From assembly GCA_051294375.1 (NCBI GenBank), contig CM119270.1:5743452-5807451 (forward strand): a DNA stretch of 64,000 bases. Direction: 5' to 3'. The position numbers and the translations under genes are program-made. Positions within the stretch are counted from its first letter, which is position 1; every line of letters starts with the position of its first letter. This document shows positions 31,101 to 43,736 of the stretch, in pieces. The notes under the pieces are model-generated. The model was not told the origin of the DNA. It ran no database searches and was given only the letters and a program-made list of their open reading frames with translations. Source of the stretch: Paraspadella gotoi (Eukaryota; Chaetognatha).

Positions 31101-34058
31101 TGAAAACTGAACGATCCCTGTTATTCCGATCTCTTATAATGAATCTTTTCTTCCATCGGCATCGCCCTCAAAAATAAACAAACAACAAAACGCGTTTGAA
31201 ACAAACAATTGTAACTAAGAAAAGCCTCCACTTTTTTTCTATTATAAAATAAAAAAAGTTTACCAAAACATGCGAAAACGCAAATATCATTTTCCCGCCT
31301 TTTTTTTTTTAAAAATGGGATTCCTCCCGGGCGCGTAAACCGAAACTCGATTGATGGAACCGCGAATGAGGAATCAAAAAACATTGAACCGGGTGCCCGA
31401 CTATTCACGACCCGGGAGTGTGAGCGAGCGTGAGAGAAGCGAGCCACCCAAGTCTCGGACGACGAGTCTGTTGGAGACCGTTGGAAATACTGTTGCCGAA
31501 TGCGACGCGAAAAGATAAGAGCGAGAGGAAGAGAGGTAGGAGAGAGGGAAGTGCCGAACTGAATAGAGGAGGCGAAGAAGAGGTGAAGATGGAGGTAGAC
31601 CAAGAAGGGTCGCTCGATTGGGGTGACATGTGTATTGTAGTAGTGGTGAGTGTAAGTTTGCTCGATTTTTATATCTCTTAACTGTATAAAATCAAAGCTT
31701 TTTTTTTGTGGTGGTTGGTAGCGCAGCAGGGCGCGTGCAGAGAACACTTAACGAATCGCTTGAGTGAGTGTGCGGAGGCGGCGCGGCTCTTCATGTAAGC
31801 ACTCTAAAACGATGCCTGTGATGACACCAAGAGGGAACGATGGCGCTATGTGTCTGGATGCTCTCTCGTGCGTCTCATCGCGTGTCTTTTATTCGTGCGT
31901 GCGCGCCTCTCTTCTGCTGCGTGTGCTGTGCGTCGTTCTTACCTCCTTTCCTGTCTCTTCTCTGCTCTTGCTCGTCCTTCTCTGTTTGCTTCTCACTCTT
32001 GTGCCTGCTTTCTTTTCTTCGTTCCACGCGTCTCTCTCTCTCAGCATTCCCCTTTTTTTATCTCTCTTTTGTTCTCGTTTCTTTCCTCTTATTCTTTTCT
32101 TTCTATTTCTTTGCTGTTACTTCTCTTTTCCCCTCTTCATTCTTTACGTCGCATCTTTACTCTTTGCTCTCGCTTCGCCTCTCCCCTCCTTCTCCGACTC
32201 CTTCTCTCTCCTCTGCTACTCGCTCCTCGTCTCTCTCTCCTTCTGCTCTCTTCTCTCTCTCTCTTCTCTCTCCCTTCTCTCTCCCTCCCTCGCCCTCAAA
32301 CCCTCAAGCTTAAACAAACTCTCTCCGCGTCAGAGATCATTCGCTTCGATTAAACCTGCCGAGTCAGAGCGATGGAACATTTACTCGGAGGAAGAGGGAG
32401 ACGGAAGGAGCGGAGAGGAGGACGGAGGAAGGGAGAGAGGAAGATAAGCGAGCGGTGCGAGGGGAGACGAGATGCGCGGGAGAGGGGAGAGGTCACGAAG
32501 CCTCGGCATCAGTTCGGCGTCTCGCAGACGAGTGGGACGCGCCCTGAGCCGACGAGGTATCGGCTACACTCCCCTTGATCGATCACGAAGAAGGTATAAA
32601 GTCGGAGAAACGAGCGACAACTAGAGAGTTCTTCCTCTCTCGTTCTCTGCTCTCTCATCTCTCTCTCGTTCTCTACGCTTCTCTCTCTCCTCATCTCTCT
32701 CTCCTCCACTTCTTTCTTCTCTCTTCTCGTTCTTCTCCGGTCTCTTCTCTCTCTCTCTAACTCTCATCTTTCCCCCTGCTGATTGCGATTCTCTCTTTTC
32801 TTTCACATCTCTCTCTTCCATTTCTCTCTTCTCTCACTCTCTCGTCCTCTCTCTCTCTATCTTGTCTCTCTCTCTGTCTCTCTCTCTCTCTCTCTGTTCT
32901 CTCTACTCCTCTCTCTGTCCTCTCTCTCTCTTTCTGTCTTTCTCCTCTTCTATCTCTCTGCTCTTTCTTACTCTGCTCTCCTCTCAAGCTCAATGATCCT
33001 TTTCTCTAGTTCGCTCTTAGTTAATTCACAGTGACCTCTCTTTTAAACGAAATCCGCTTAAAAACGCAAAAAATAAAACCCTCAATGTTATCTCTCTATC
33101 CGAAAAAGCTCTACGCTTTATTATATTATATAAAATCTTATCTTTTTTTATCCATCAATCTAAAAACATTTTCAAAAAAAAAAAAAAACAAAAAAAAAAA
33201 ATTTTTAAAAAAAAAAAAAAATTTAAAAAAAACCTACAATTAAGTCAGCCAGCCATGACCCTTTTTTGTCCGATGATCTTTCTCCATTTTAACTAAACTC
33301 GTTTTACTTGCTACTATCTCAATCTTTCTTCTCAACACTTCTCGCCTTTATTTATCTTTTCTCCTTCACAATTAAATCTCTTTATTAAATCATATATATA
33401 TCTATACTGCCAACAACAATCCGTTATCCATTTCTTACAGCAGACCCCCTTTAAATCAGCTTTCCAGAGCTCGTCCCATTGCCAAATATCCACAACGCGA
33501 TTTTACTTGATCTCCCCTAATTTTGAGCACGACGATCGAAGAAGACGACGACGACGTCACGACTTAATGAGGTCTCTTCCGTCCATCAGTACAGCAGTTC
33601 GCTTTTGATGAAGTGCCGAATGAGTGAAAGGAGCGAGCGCAGGAGGAGAGAGGAGGAGGAGAAGTTAAGAAAAGAGGACTCGCATGCTCCGCAGTCGTAC
33701 ACCATTTCCTCTGCTCGAGACGACGAAGCTTTTGCGCGAGATCGATCGGAGATAGCTTACAGAGAAAAGAGAAGTGGGGCCGGAGCAAGCGGGCCAACCG
33801 CCCGGCCCAGCCACACAGAGCGTGACTATGGTCGTCGGGAGAGCGGTAGCGAAGCATGAGAGACGCCAGGGTGTGTGAGTAAGCGGCGTAAAAGGAAGGG
33901 GCCGAAGAAGGCCCACCTCTCACTCACATTCTATAAATACAACACCAAGTATACAAGGTAGCGAAAGAAAGATATAAAAAACAGAGAGAAAATGAAAAAA
34001 AGTTCCTGTCTCACATCATGACCCTTGTCATCACAGCAACGTAATGCGATATGTCCCC
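22929..34058 (-). repeat. right arm of giant inverted repeat
   Basis: Reverse complement of 11695-22796 throughout, but degraded by frequent 1-3 base indels, mostly in homopolymers and simple repeats, and worst around 28.2-29 kb. It ends a few bases before the 25-N gap at 34065. Nothing in it is called as an independent gene. Confidence 0.95.
24617..24661 (+). pseudogene. corrupted mirror copy of PKA-C exon 1
   Basis: Begins ATGGGAAACGCG, like exon 1, and ends AAATG/GTAAGAAG, but internal indels (an extra C after GCG, a lost G, shifted GATC) break the frame. It is 45 nt instead of 46. This is what a noisy second reading of 21051-21096 would look like; a decayed duplicate is the alternative. 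Confidence 0.85.
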
Positions 34059-34064
34059 TCTTGA

Positions 34065-34089
34065 NNNNNNNNNNNNNNNNNNNNNNNNN
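34065..34089. other. assembly gap (25 N) at end of right arm
   Basis: 25 N placed within a few bases of where homology to the left arm stops (11695), consistent with a contig terminating in a fold-back. Confidence 0.98.
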
Positions 34090-35927
34090 TTTTTTTTTTT
34101 TTTATGTTCGGTTTAGTGAAATCAAAGTGATTCCTCCTCGTCCTTCTGGTCGGGAGTCACGCTCGGTCACCGCGCTCCTTTTGTCACGCTCCCCCTTGTT
34201 ACTTTGTCACGATATCATTTCCGACGACGACGACGACAACACGGAATCGGCGGGCGCGCCCACTTTCCACATCCGGGGTTAGTGCCCTACATCCGCCGTC
34301 GCCCACGCCGAACGTCTCTCTTTTTTTTTTCAGTTTTGCCCACACGGGGGTTTTCGCCGCCCGCCCGGTTTCCTCGACGCCGCTGCCCGCCTTCCCGTCG
34401 ATGCTGCTGCTTCTGCTGCTCCGCGGCTGCTTTTCGCCGATGACGCAGTTTCCAGCGGGTGACTGACCGGAAAATGGAGAGAAGACGATTTTTTCGACAG
34501 TATTTTTTTTTTTTTTTTAGCTTCAGTTTTTAATTTTCTTCAAGTGTTGTTTTTTCTCGTTGTTGTTGTTGTTGTAGTTTATTCTTTTTAACTAAATGTT
34601 TTTGTCCAAAAAACTGCCATAGTGGGGAGATTTGTTTTTTCTCTCTCTCTTCTCGGGAATCAACGAGGAAGTAAAATGAGACTAAAAGGAGGGAAAAAAA
34701 ATGTAAATAAACAAACACACGTAAGAAAAAGTTTGGAAAATCTATTCAGTTTGAAGTTTGAAATGTAAATGCATAATTGAATGACGCGCGTTAATACTAT
34801 AAATGTAGCGAGAATGTCATAATAGCCTTTACATTTTTTTATTCGAGTGTCANNNNNNNNNNNNNNNNNNNNNNNNNGTTTATTATTTAATCTCTTATTT
34901 ATACTGGCAATAAATGATTGGTTTTAGATTATTATTATTATCTATTCTGTATAATTATTTCGTAATGTAAGGGATAATGACGAGGGCCGCCTGCGTTGAT
35001 GGTTTTTGATTTTATTCTTCTATTTATACTGGCAATAAAATGATTGATTTTTTCCGTTGGCCGAGGATTTGAACAAGGAACTGAAGGGACTGAATAGTAG
35101 AAAAAATATAAGGTTTTTGGAGTTTTATCAAATAGTATGGACTTATTTTCCAACCCCTTTGAAAGTATAATTTTTTTAAAAAAACTTCTAAAAATAGGCA
35201 TCAAGTTTTTTCACGGTTTTTCTCTGAACGAAAAAACAGTAATATGATTATGAAAAGAAAAAAAAAACAAAACGAAACAATGATGACGTTTTGTTTTTCT
35301 TCTTGAACCTGAATATTTTATTCCAGCAATAAAACCCGGTAATTCGATCGTTTTACGATTAAAAAAAAGATTTTTAACCGCATGAAGAGAAATAAAAAAT
35401 GTTAAATTAATGGGTTTTTTTTGGCCAATGTCTTTTTTTAAGTAAAAACTGAAAAAGAAAAAAAATACTCCTGAGAATAAATGAAAAACCGAAAGATTTT
35501 TTTTCCTCTTAAACTTGGGACCGCAACTTCTGATTTCTGAAAGAAAAAAAAGTTCAGACTAATCAACTTTCTTCGCTCTCGAGTAAAGATTTACTTTCTT
35601 TACTGGAATTATTTTTCCTTTTTTTTATTAACTCTTTTTCCTTATATTCCGTCTTTTTTTCTTTCTTAATTTAGTTATTAGCTCTCATTTAAAAGGAAAT
35701 CACTGCCTTTTCGTCCAGGAAATTATAATTAAATTGAATTAAATAACAGAGAAATAGCGACTATGCTATTTTAAAAAAAGATTTTTAATAAAATATTTCA
35801 TATGAAATTAATTTTATTTAATATTTTTTAAAGTTTTATGCAAGTAAAATTTAAAAAAAAATGATGGACGGAAAATATACAGAAACGAGTTATTAATAGC
35901 TTTTCTGTCAACAGTGTATGACTATGA

Positions 35928-35981
<54 letters not shown>

Positions 35982-36110
35982 GCCTGGAGTGCGCTATCGA
36001 TTTCTTGTCAAATTCGTTTACTAAAGCCAGCGCGAGTAAAGGGAAGGAAATTTAGTTTTCTCTTGAGCGAAGTTTTGTCGAATTTAACTCCTTTTCTAAA
36101 TAAAACCTTT
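34090..36110. other. no gene seen; CpG-rich patch at 34130-34480
   Basis: 34130-34480 is GC- and CpG-rich with CTG/CGC runs and could be a promoter or 5' UTR, but no TATA or supported exon was found. The rest is AT-rich with a 25-N gap at 34853-34877, a CT/GA tract at 35930-35976 and an internal direct repeat (ACTGGCAATAAA) near 34900 and 35028. Confidence 0.4.
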
Positions 36111-36113
36111 TTA

Positions 36114-37139
36114 GTCGGATCTGCTTATCAGCAGATCCCGACTCTATAATTAACTTTGTCGGTCCGTCGGTCCGCCCCCTCAATCTTGTCGGGCATTCGC
36201 TTATATCATGTCACAACATCAAATTATGATAAATTATGTAAAAAAAAACGATGTCCGTCTGTCTGTCTGTCTGTCGGTCTGTCCGTCCGTCCCACCTTAG
36301 CAAAAAACTCCAATTGCTCGTGATTGGATGGATGGATTGGAATGAAATTTTGTAAGTGTGTGATTGAGTTGGATATGAAGTTTCAATTGAATCGTGCGAG
36401 TTGAAATGAGTTTATTTGAACGTCAATAACTCATGTGTGGACGGGGCGATTGACTTAAAATTTTGTATGTGGGTAGGAAAGCGTGTGATTAAGTTGGAAA
36501 TAAAGTTTCGATGGAATCGATGGAAATGAGTTTAAATGGAAAAAACAAAAAACCTGCTACACTAATTGATTATGCTTCTTTTTCTTTTTATATTAAATGT
36601 AAATACAATAATCAAATAATTAATTTGTTAATTAATCAATTAGTCAATTAATTAATAAATAATTAATTAATCGGTCAATTAATCATTCAAGTATTCAATC
36701 AATAAATTTATTTAGTTATCTATTAATTAATTGTTCAATCAATCAATTTATTTTTAAATTAATTAATTATTTAATCATTCAATAAATCAAACAAGTCAAT
36801 CGTTATCTGTATTATTGTCATCGTTGCCATCATCGTCGTCATTGCTTTTGTCGTGGTCAGTGAGGAAAAGACCTAAAAACAAACATTTCAGATAAAATTA
36901 ATTAATTAATTAATTCACTAATTAATAATATAAATATATAAACTAAAATAATAATTTAATTAATAAATTAATTAGTTTGATCTGAAATGTTTGCTTTTAG
37001 GTCTTTTCGTCACTGACAATGACAAAAGCAACGACGCCGATGATGGCGACGACGACAATAATAGCAATTATTATTTTAGTTTGTATTGATTAAATAATTA
37101 ATTAATTAATTACTGCTAATGATCGTTGGCAGATCCGAC
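36114..37139 (+). mobile_element. 1.03-kb element with 11-bp terminal inverted repeats
   Basis: Starts GTCGGATCTGC at 36114 and ends GCAGATCCGAC at 37129-37139, an exact inverted pair. Inside, in order: a (GTCT/GTCC)n tract at 36250-36290; two diverged units of about 110 bp (GTGTGTGATTGAGTTGGA ... GAAATGAGTTT) at 36330-36540; an ATTAATT-rich segment; and a second inverted repeat at 36811-36905 / 36965-37068. No transposase frame, so non-autonomous (MITE-like). A partial copy in opposite orientation lies at 47285-47737. Confidence 0.7.
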
Positions 37140-37257
37140 ATAGTTTGCTTAAACTTTTTTTTTCCTTCGTGCGTCCATCCATTCGTCCCATTATCCGCTC
37201 TTTTCCGTTTGTACCTTCATCCCTCTTTCCGTCAGTATCTATCTTTACTCCTATTTC

Positions 37258-37512
37258 CGTCGGTATCTCCATCTTCATCCCATCTTCCATCTGTTTCCTC
37301 CTTCCTCTTCTCCGTCGGTATCTCCATCTTCATCCCATCTTCCATCTGTTTCCTCCTTCCTCTTCTCCCTCGGTATCTCCATCTTCATCCCATCTTCCAT
37401 CTGTTTCCTCCTTCCTCTTCTCCGTCGGTATCTCCATCTTCATCCCATCTTCCATCTGTTTCCTCCTTCCTCTTCTCCCTCAGTATCTCCATCTTCATCC
37501 CATCTTCCATCT
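37258..37512 (+). repeat. 55-bp minisatellite, about 5 copies
   Basis: Unit CGGTATCTCCATCTTCATCC, CATCTTCCATCTGTTTCCTC, CTTCCTCTTCTCCGT, repeating every 55 bp with few differences (CGGT/CAGT, CCGT/CCCT). Because 55 is not a multiple of 3, the open frames across it cycle frames and are not coding. Confidence 0.93.
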
Positions 37513-37589
37513 GTCCCTCCGTCCTTTTCGACGTCCCTTCGTCGTCCTTCTCTACATCCGTCCCGTTTCTCCATATATTTTTGTTATAA

Positions 37590-40200
37590 ATTAAGTTATT
37601 TTCATTAATAACATTGAGAACGAATAATCGTAGGCTATTGAGAGTGGGTTCAAATTAAAGCTCTCTTTCGGTAGATAATGATTGATATAAAGAAAGTAAA
37701 GTTAATTATAACGAAACTCTCTTTCCCTTGATATCTCTTCCTTCATTTTTTTCAATCTGTCTTCCCAGCTTTTTCTCCCTCTGTCCCTTTGTCCTTTTTT
37801 CTTCGTCCGTCCGTCCGTCTCATCGTCCTTCTCTCTCGTTTGTTCCGCGGTCAGATCATAAAACTTTCATTGTCGTTTGACTCTCGGCGTCGGTGACGTC
37901 ATCGCCGACGAAGGCGAAAAAGAGTAACGAAACAGAATAATTATTCCAAAAAAAAAAAAGGATTAATATAGAACTAGGAAAAAAAACTAACCAAAATAAT
38001 TATCGAAAAGAAAATTACGATTAAACTGTTAATCGTGAGAAAATACACGTCATAGTTGCTAAGACAATCGTAACGAAAGCTTGATACACACAGTCCTTCA
38101 AAATATACGTATATATAATCGCTATCGTCATACTAGTAATCGTCGTCATCTTTTTCACGTCTGCGTTTAATTGTCTTCGTCGTCTTCGTCTTCGTTTCTA
38201 TTTTTAGCATCATCGTCTTTCGAGTCTTCTTCTCGACAATGCCAAGGCCGTTGCATGACGCGCGAGCTCGGAACAAAAACCCAACCAAAAAAAAAAAACA
38301 ACGAAAAAAAAAACAACAAAAAAAAAAAAAAAAACAACCGCTGTGTCGTAATCAGTCAGCGAGGCGAGGAACAACTCCTTTTACGATTTCAGAACTGTGT
38401 TTATAATTTTTAAACAGTTGTTAATAGTTACTTTTGACTTTAAACGCACATGATATTAATATATAACCGAATAGGAAGAAATGATATTCTTGTTAGATTT
38501 GGAAAATAATTTTCAAACGAAAAATCATTTAAGAAGATAGAAAGCAAAAAATATAATCAGTAAGACGTTTCGAAAGAGCAGAAAACACAGAGAGATAGCC
38601 AAAAACACAAAAATAGAATGGAATATGTCAAAACTAAGAACTAATTATCAATGATTGAGATGAATATTTAACCTCAGAATCTGAGAAGATCGAGATCGAA
38701 AAGGGAAAGAGAAAAACGAGTTTGACGGGATCTTCGGCGTCGGAGGAGACGACCGAGGCTAAGGACGCTAAAGGAAGGACACCCCCGCCGCTGCCCGACC
38801 GCCGCCGCCGCCGCCGCAGATCGAATTTCTACGGAGTCACAGTAGGGAGATTCGTTCGAAAATGCAATTAAATGATTAATGCCGTAAGGTACTATATCCA
38901 AAGAGACTTCTAGTACCATTCGGTACTAGAAAAACCCCTTTTGAAGTAAATTTAAGTTTAAGTTTCAATGTCACATTTCGAAACGACATATCAACGTATT
39001 TCTGATCCAGAGTGAACTTAATATTTGGAAATAGGGCACGCGGCACAAAGAGTGGAAGAACTTTCAATGTTTTTTTTTTTTCGCAAGAAACGCGTTGATT
39101 TATTCGTCTGCTGCGAGGAAAAACCAATTGTATGTCCTCGTTGCGCTTTCGCGTAATTAAAACGGTGAGTAGAAACTGTAAGAGTTGTGGCCAGAAAAAG
39201 CAATAGTGCAAATTGAAAACAGTAGGTTAGAGAGCGTTCGCAAAGCAAGAGGAAAAAACAACTGTGAGGCGGACAGTTACGATGACAGAAAAAAAGCTTC
39301 GTGGTCACAAAGTTGACTCGGATGCGAAGAGAAGCAACACGAGGGATTCGACGGGCAGATGGCGGCATTTGACGGCACAAACTGATGGCACCAACTGATG
39401 GAACCCTTTGATTTTGATTTCGTTCGAGTTAGTCGTTAGTTTATTTATGAAATATATTCTTTATCGTCGGTGCAGTCAAAACTCGCTCGTCATTCACCGC
39501 TGTCGATATCCGAGAGCCCTTCAATGTTTATTTCTTTCTTTCTTCGGCGTTCCCAGTATTTAAAGGAATTTAATTTTGGTTTATTTAGCACTTGTTCCGC
39601 CATCGTCGTATTCGTCGTTGTCCTACTTGTCGTCGTGAATTCGTTCAATAGGAATATTAAAAAAAAATCAATAAACTGATTTTTAATTTTGATGTAAAAA
39701 TTAAGAAAAATTAAAAAAAAACCCTGAATCACCGAAAGACATATTCTCCAAGACTTCTTGAGAAAATAGATTTCTCGGAAAACTGTTTACTCGCAGAAAA
39801 AAAAAGGTAAACAAAACAAAAAGGGACCCATCAATCTCACAAAAAAAACAAACCGAAAAGACAAAAGACAAACTCCGATCGCGATGCTTGAAAATAAAAC
39901 CGAAAGAAAAACCGATGACTTAACGAGATGCGGCGATTCCAATTAGGAAAAGGTTAAAAGTTTATTCGAGTCATATATATAGATAATATAGATAAAAAGG
40001 GTTTTATCGTTTTTAGATGACGACTGCTTCAGTTGTAACGTTATAGATGATTTTTTCCCTTCTGATCTGCTGAACGAACGTCATTCTTTTCCGCTTTCGA
40101 TTTCGTTTTGTTTTTTTTTTTTGACAAATTATTTTCTTTTTATTTCTTTTCGATTTTATTTTAAAAGGATTAGTATTCTCTGTTGAGTTGTTTGCTGAAG
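37590..40200. other. no gene supported
   Basis: Mixed AT-rich sequence with A-runs at 38280-38335 and a (GCC)n tract at 38795-38818. Short open frames at 38674-39380 (minus) and 39470-39679 (plus) show no recognisable motif. A plus-strand GTGAGT donor-like site at 39163 follows a short ATG frame but nothing downstream supports it. Confidence 0.4.
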
Positions 40201-40211
40201 CTGGAAGAGGA

Positions 40212-40215
<4 letters not shown>

Positions 40216-40274
<59 letters not shown>

Positions 40275-40371
40275 ATCTCTCTCTCTATCTTCCTCTTCGA
40301 CCCTGGTTGAACTGAGACTTGCAGCACGACCGCAGCAGCAGTTCCAGAGCCTAGAGAAAAGAAGAAGAGAG

Positions 40372-40430
<59 letters not shown>

Positions 40431-40788
40431 AGGAGAGAGAGAGGAGAGAAGGAGGAGAGGAGAGAAGGCGTGTTAACTCGTGTAACGGACGGACGCTGCA
40501 TAAGAGCAGAAAGAATCCCGGGTACACGTCGTCGTCTTCGTCGTCGTCGTCGTCGTCGTCGACTGCATCATTGACGGCGTCGGTGGCGAGAGGGCGGTAG
40601 ATGGATCTCACACGATGCTAAATCAATTAACTCATCTCTCATCTATGATTTATATAATTATATTTTATATATTATTATATAATATATAAATCCTCTCTCG
40701 ATTTCAATACCTATATTTTTGATAATGTTTTCTCCTGTCTGTTAAATTCTCTCTTCCCTTTTTGTCTATTACAATTTTTTTTATGGTT

Positions 40789-40850
<62 letters not shown>
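40216..40850. repeat. cluster of (CT)n, (GA)n and (GTC)n microsatellites
   Basis: (CT)n at 40216-40290, (GA)n at 40363-40460, (GTC)n at 40530-40562 and (CT)n at 40790-40850. The CT and GA tracts at 40216 and 40363 are mutually complementary and could form a hairpin. Confidence 0.95.
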
Positions 40851-40852
<2 letters not shown>

Positions 40853-41111
40853 GTCTCCTTCTCCCACTTGCTGTCTATTGGCACGACGTCTCTGTCTGAC
40901 CGGAAATGGACACATCCTGACTTCGGGTTTTCCCAGTTTCGCTTTTAACGAAAAAGTCCCGATTAAAAATCAGATAAAAACGAAAATGAAATGATTAGTT
41001 TTCTTTAATACGGAAAGAAATTTAGTTAAAAGTGATCAGAGAAATATAATTAAACTAGAAGAAAACAACACGAATGTGAAACAGGAGACAAGACAAACTA
41101 CGACTAACTTA

Positions 41112-41224
41112 CTTAGAAAAGAAAAGAAAAGAAAGAAAAGAAAAGAAAAGAAAAGAAAAGAAAAGAAAAGAAAAGAAAAGAAAAGAAAAGAAAAGAAAAG
41201 AAAAGAAAAGAAAAGAAAAGAAAA
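41112..41224 (+). repeat. (AAAAG)n microsatellite
   Basis: About 22 units of the pentamer, almost uninterrupted. Confidence 0.97.
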
Positions 41225-42106
41225 TAGAGAGAAGTCGATTATGAGTGGGCGAGACCTCCCGAGAATAGAAGCGTGGGCGGGTGAGGAAGAGAGAAGATGG
41301 GGGTAATGATAAGGTCATATGGATAGGGGGGGAGAGAGAGTGAGTTCTGGAGCAAGAAGTAAGTCAAAGATGGTCGGGACTGTCGTCGCCTTTATTGTCT
41401 TTTTGATGGCAGGGAGATGAGGGGCGATGGGAAGAGGGAGGCAGGGAGGCGGGGAGGATAAGTGGGGACGACCGGATCGGAATCGTGGCACGAGATGATG
41501 AAGAGGAGGAGGAGGAAGAAGAAGAGGGGGAGGAGGAGGAAGAGAAACGAGAGCAGCAGCGTCCGTCGAAAGAAATTGCTATCGAACCCTAGCGGGAGAA
41601 AACGAGAAGCTTTTTTTTTTCAACAAAAGAACAAAATCTTTCATCATCGAACTAATTTTACTAGATATTTATGATTTTTTTTTTTTAAATACGATCTGGT
41701 AACAAAATAAATGCTAGTGGGAAGAAACAGTATTTATTTTTTTATTTATTTTTTTTATTATAAAATTCAGGGCACGAAATCCAAATTGGTGGGGTAATTA
41801 AGATTCATTTATACGAACAACACAATCGCCCAAATAATAAGAAAAATAGAACTATCGATCTATCCATCCATCCATCAATCAATCCCGCATTTAACGAAAA
41901 AGTGAATAACTTCGATAGGGCTCGAAAAAAATTGTCAATTGTTTCCGAAGACCCAACCGTTTCTGAATTACGTTACGTAACGATAGCTAAAACTTTAAAT
42001 ACTTAGTGTGCGGTTTTTCTTTATTAGTGTTACGCTTCTATGTTTAGAGTCATATTCTTACAACAGTATCTAGCGTATTTCTAATCTAAATTCACTTAAT
42101 TATCAT

Positions 42107-42111
42107 TATTA

Positions 42112-42195
<84 letters not shown>

Positions 42196-42200
42196 ATTAA

Positions 42201-42298
<98 letters not shown>
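42107..42298 (+). repeat. (ATT)n microsatellite
   Basis: About 60 ATT units with two small interruptions. The apparent poly-asparagine frame on the minus strand is the repeat itself. Confidence 0.97.
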
Positions 42299-42299
<1 letters not shown>

Positions 42300-42881
42300 G
42301 ACTCGAAACTAAAGTTGTCAACTCACAGAAAAATTCGAAGACGTTTGAGGTTTGAGGCGGAAAATCTTCCGTTTCGTCTGAAGGCCAATCGTGAAAACTT
42401 TTATTAAATAATAAATATATAAATAAATATTATAAATATCTACTAAAATATCCCATTTTGCCCCCCTTTTGTTCGTTCTTCCCGGAATTTGATTTTAACC
42501 TCAATATTTAACGTAAATAATTTTTTTAAACTTGTAAAACAATCCCTGACCCTAATCCCTAATTTTTACCCCTAAATACTAATCGCTAACCTCATTCTAA
42601 ATTTAAGATAAAATGGGGCGGTCTGGGAAAAAAATGGCCGCCATATCTCTTTCCCACTCAGCCCCTCTGCCCTTTTGCTTTAAAAGCTCAGCTCAGCTGG
42701 AATACCTTTTCTAAATTTCTTTTCTCTATCGATTTACTTATCAGTTATGGCCTATGGGGTCCCCAACTTTTTATTACTTTTTTCTCTCTTTTCCATCCTT
42801 TAATTCTATTTGTATACTTTTCCTCTATATTTCATCCATTTATTTTTAATCACGAATTTCTTACGATTCTCTCCCTCTTTC

Positions 42882-42888
<7 letters not shown>

Positions 42889-42962
<74 letters not shown>
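42889..42962. repeat. (CT)n microsatellite
   Basis: Long CT tract with one T insertion, followed by pyrimidine-rich sequence to 43200. Confidence 0.95.
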
Positions 42963-42968
<6 letters not shown>

Positions 42969-43647
42969 GATTGTGCCGACGAGCCTTACCCCTCTCCTTC
43001 TCCTCTCTTTCTCCTCTCCTTCGCCTCCCCAACCTAAAGACGACTTCCTACCCTTGACCTGTTTTCCTTCTCTTCTCTCGATCCTCCCCCCTACCTCCTC
43101 CCTCCCCTCCTTCCTCTCCCTCCTTTCTCTCCTCTCCCTCCCACCTGTGGGCGTTTCCTTCATCTTCTCCCTCTCCTCTTCCTCTTCCTCTCCCAACGAT
43201 TCCTCGGAGGTCGAGAGTTCGCATCTCCTCATGCTTTCCAAAATACTTTCCATTGTTTATAAATCTGTTTTCTTTTGTTTCTTTGTTTCGTTGGTTTCGT
43301 TCGATTAATTGAATGTTGAATTGTTGATTTTTTCCCGTCGATTTGTGAACGTGTTTAATGGAGCCACTTTTTAAACTAAAGAAGATATATTCCGTTGTTT
43401 TGAGAGCGTCGATACATCAGCATTGTCAATAGTTCATAGCATATTTCACAAATTTCAATTAGATTTTTTGCAGATTCCGGATTCTGAGTTTAGCTTAAGA
43501 TGATCGCCTTTTGTTCCTCGAATTTAATTTAGTTTCATTTATAAGTTTAGTTAAATCCAATGATTTGCGAACACGTCGGGTTAACCCAAAGCCGTGGCGA
43601 CAACTCTTTCATTTTTCGTACATTTGAAATCTGAGAGATTGTGAGAC

Positions 43648-43649
<2 letters not shown>

Positions 43650-43730
<81 letters not shown>
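43650..43730. repeat. (GA)n microsatellite
   Basis: GA tract. Just after it, CTTGCTAAGC / GCTTAGCAAG form a small palindrome near 43811-43832. The following 43.9-44.95 kb is AT-rich with no gene seen. Confidence 0.93.

Positions 43731-43736
<6 letters not shown>

Noticed and set aside
31764-32447. 227-codon Ser/Leu/Phe-rich plus-strand frame
   Set aside because: It lies in the error-rich right arm and mirrors the GA field at 13.3-13.7 kb; low-complexity by-product.
34104-34125. 16-bp match (GTTTAGTGAAATCAAA) to the left arm beyond the N gap, suggesting that the inverted repeat continues
   Set aside because: The match does not extend on either side and is out of order; expected by chance in AT-rich sequence of this size.
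37119-37594. 156- and 149-codon frames across the 55-bp repeats
   Set aside because: The unit length is not a multiple of three, so the reading frames rotate; no protein constraint visible.
39120-39170. Plus-strand ATG frame (MSSLRFRVIKT) with a GTGAGT donor
   Set aside because: Phase 0, no promoter motif or downstream partner exon recognised; one isolated donor-like site is not enough.
42109-42321. Poly-asparagine frame
   Set aside because: Pure translation of the (ATT)n microsatellite.
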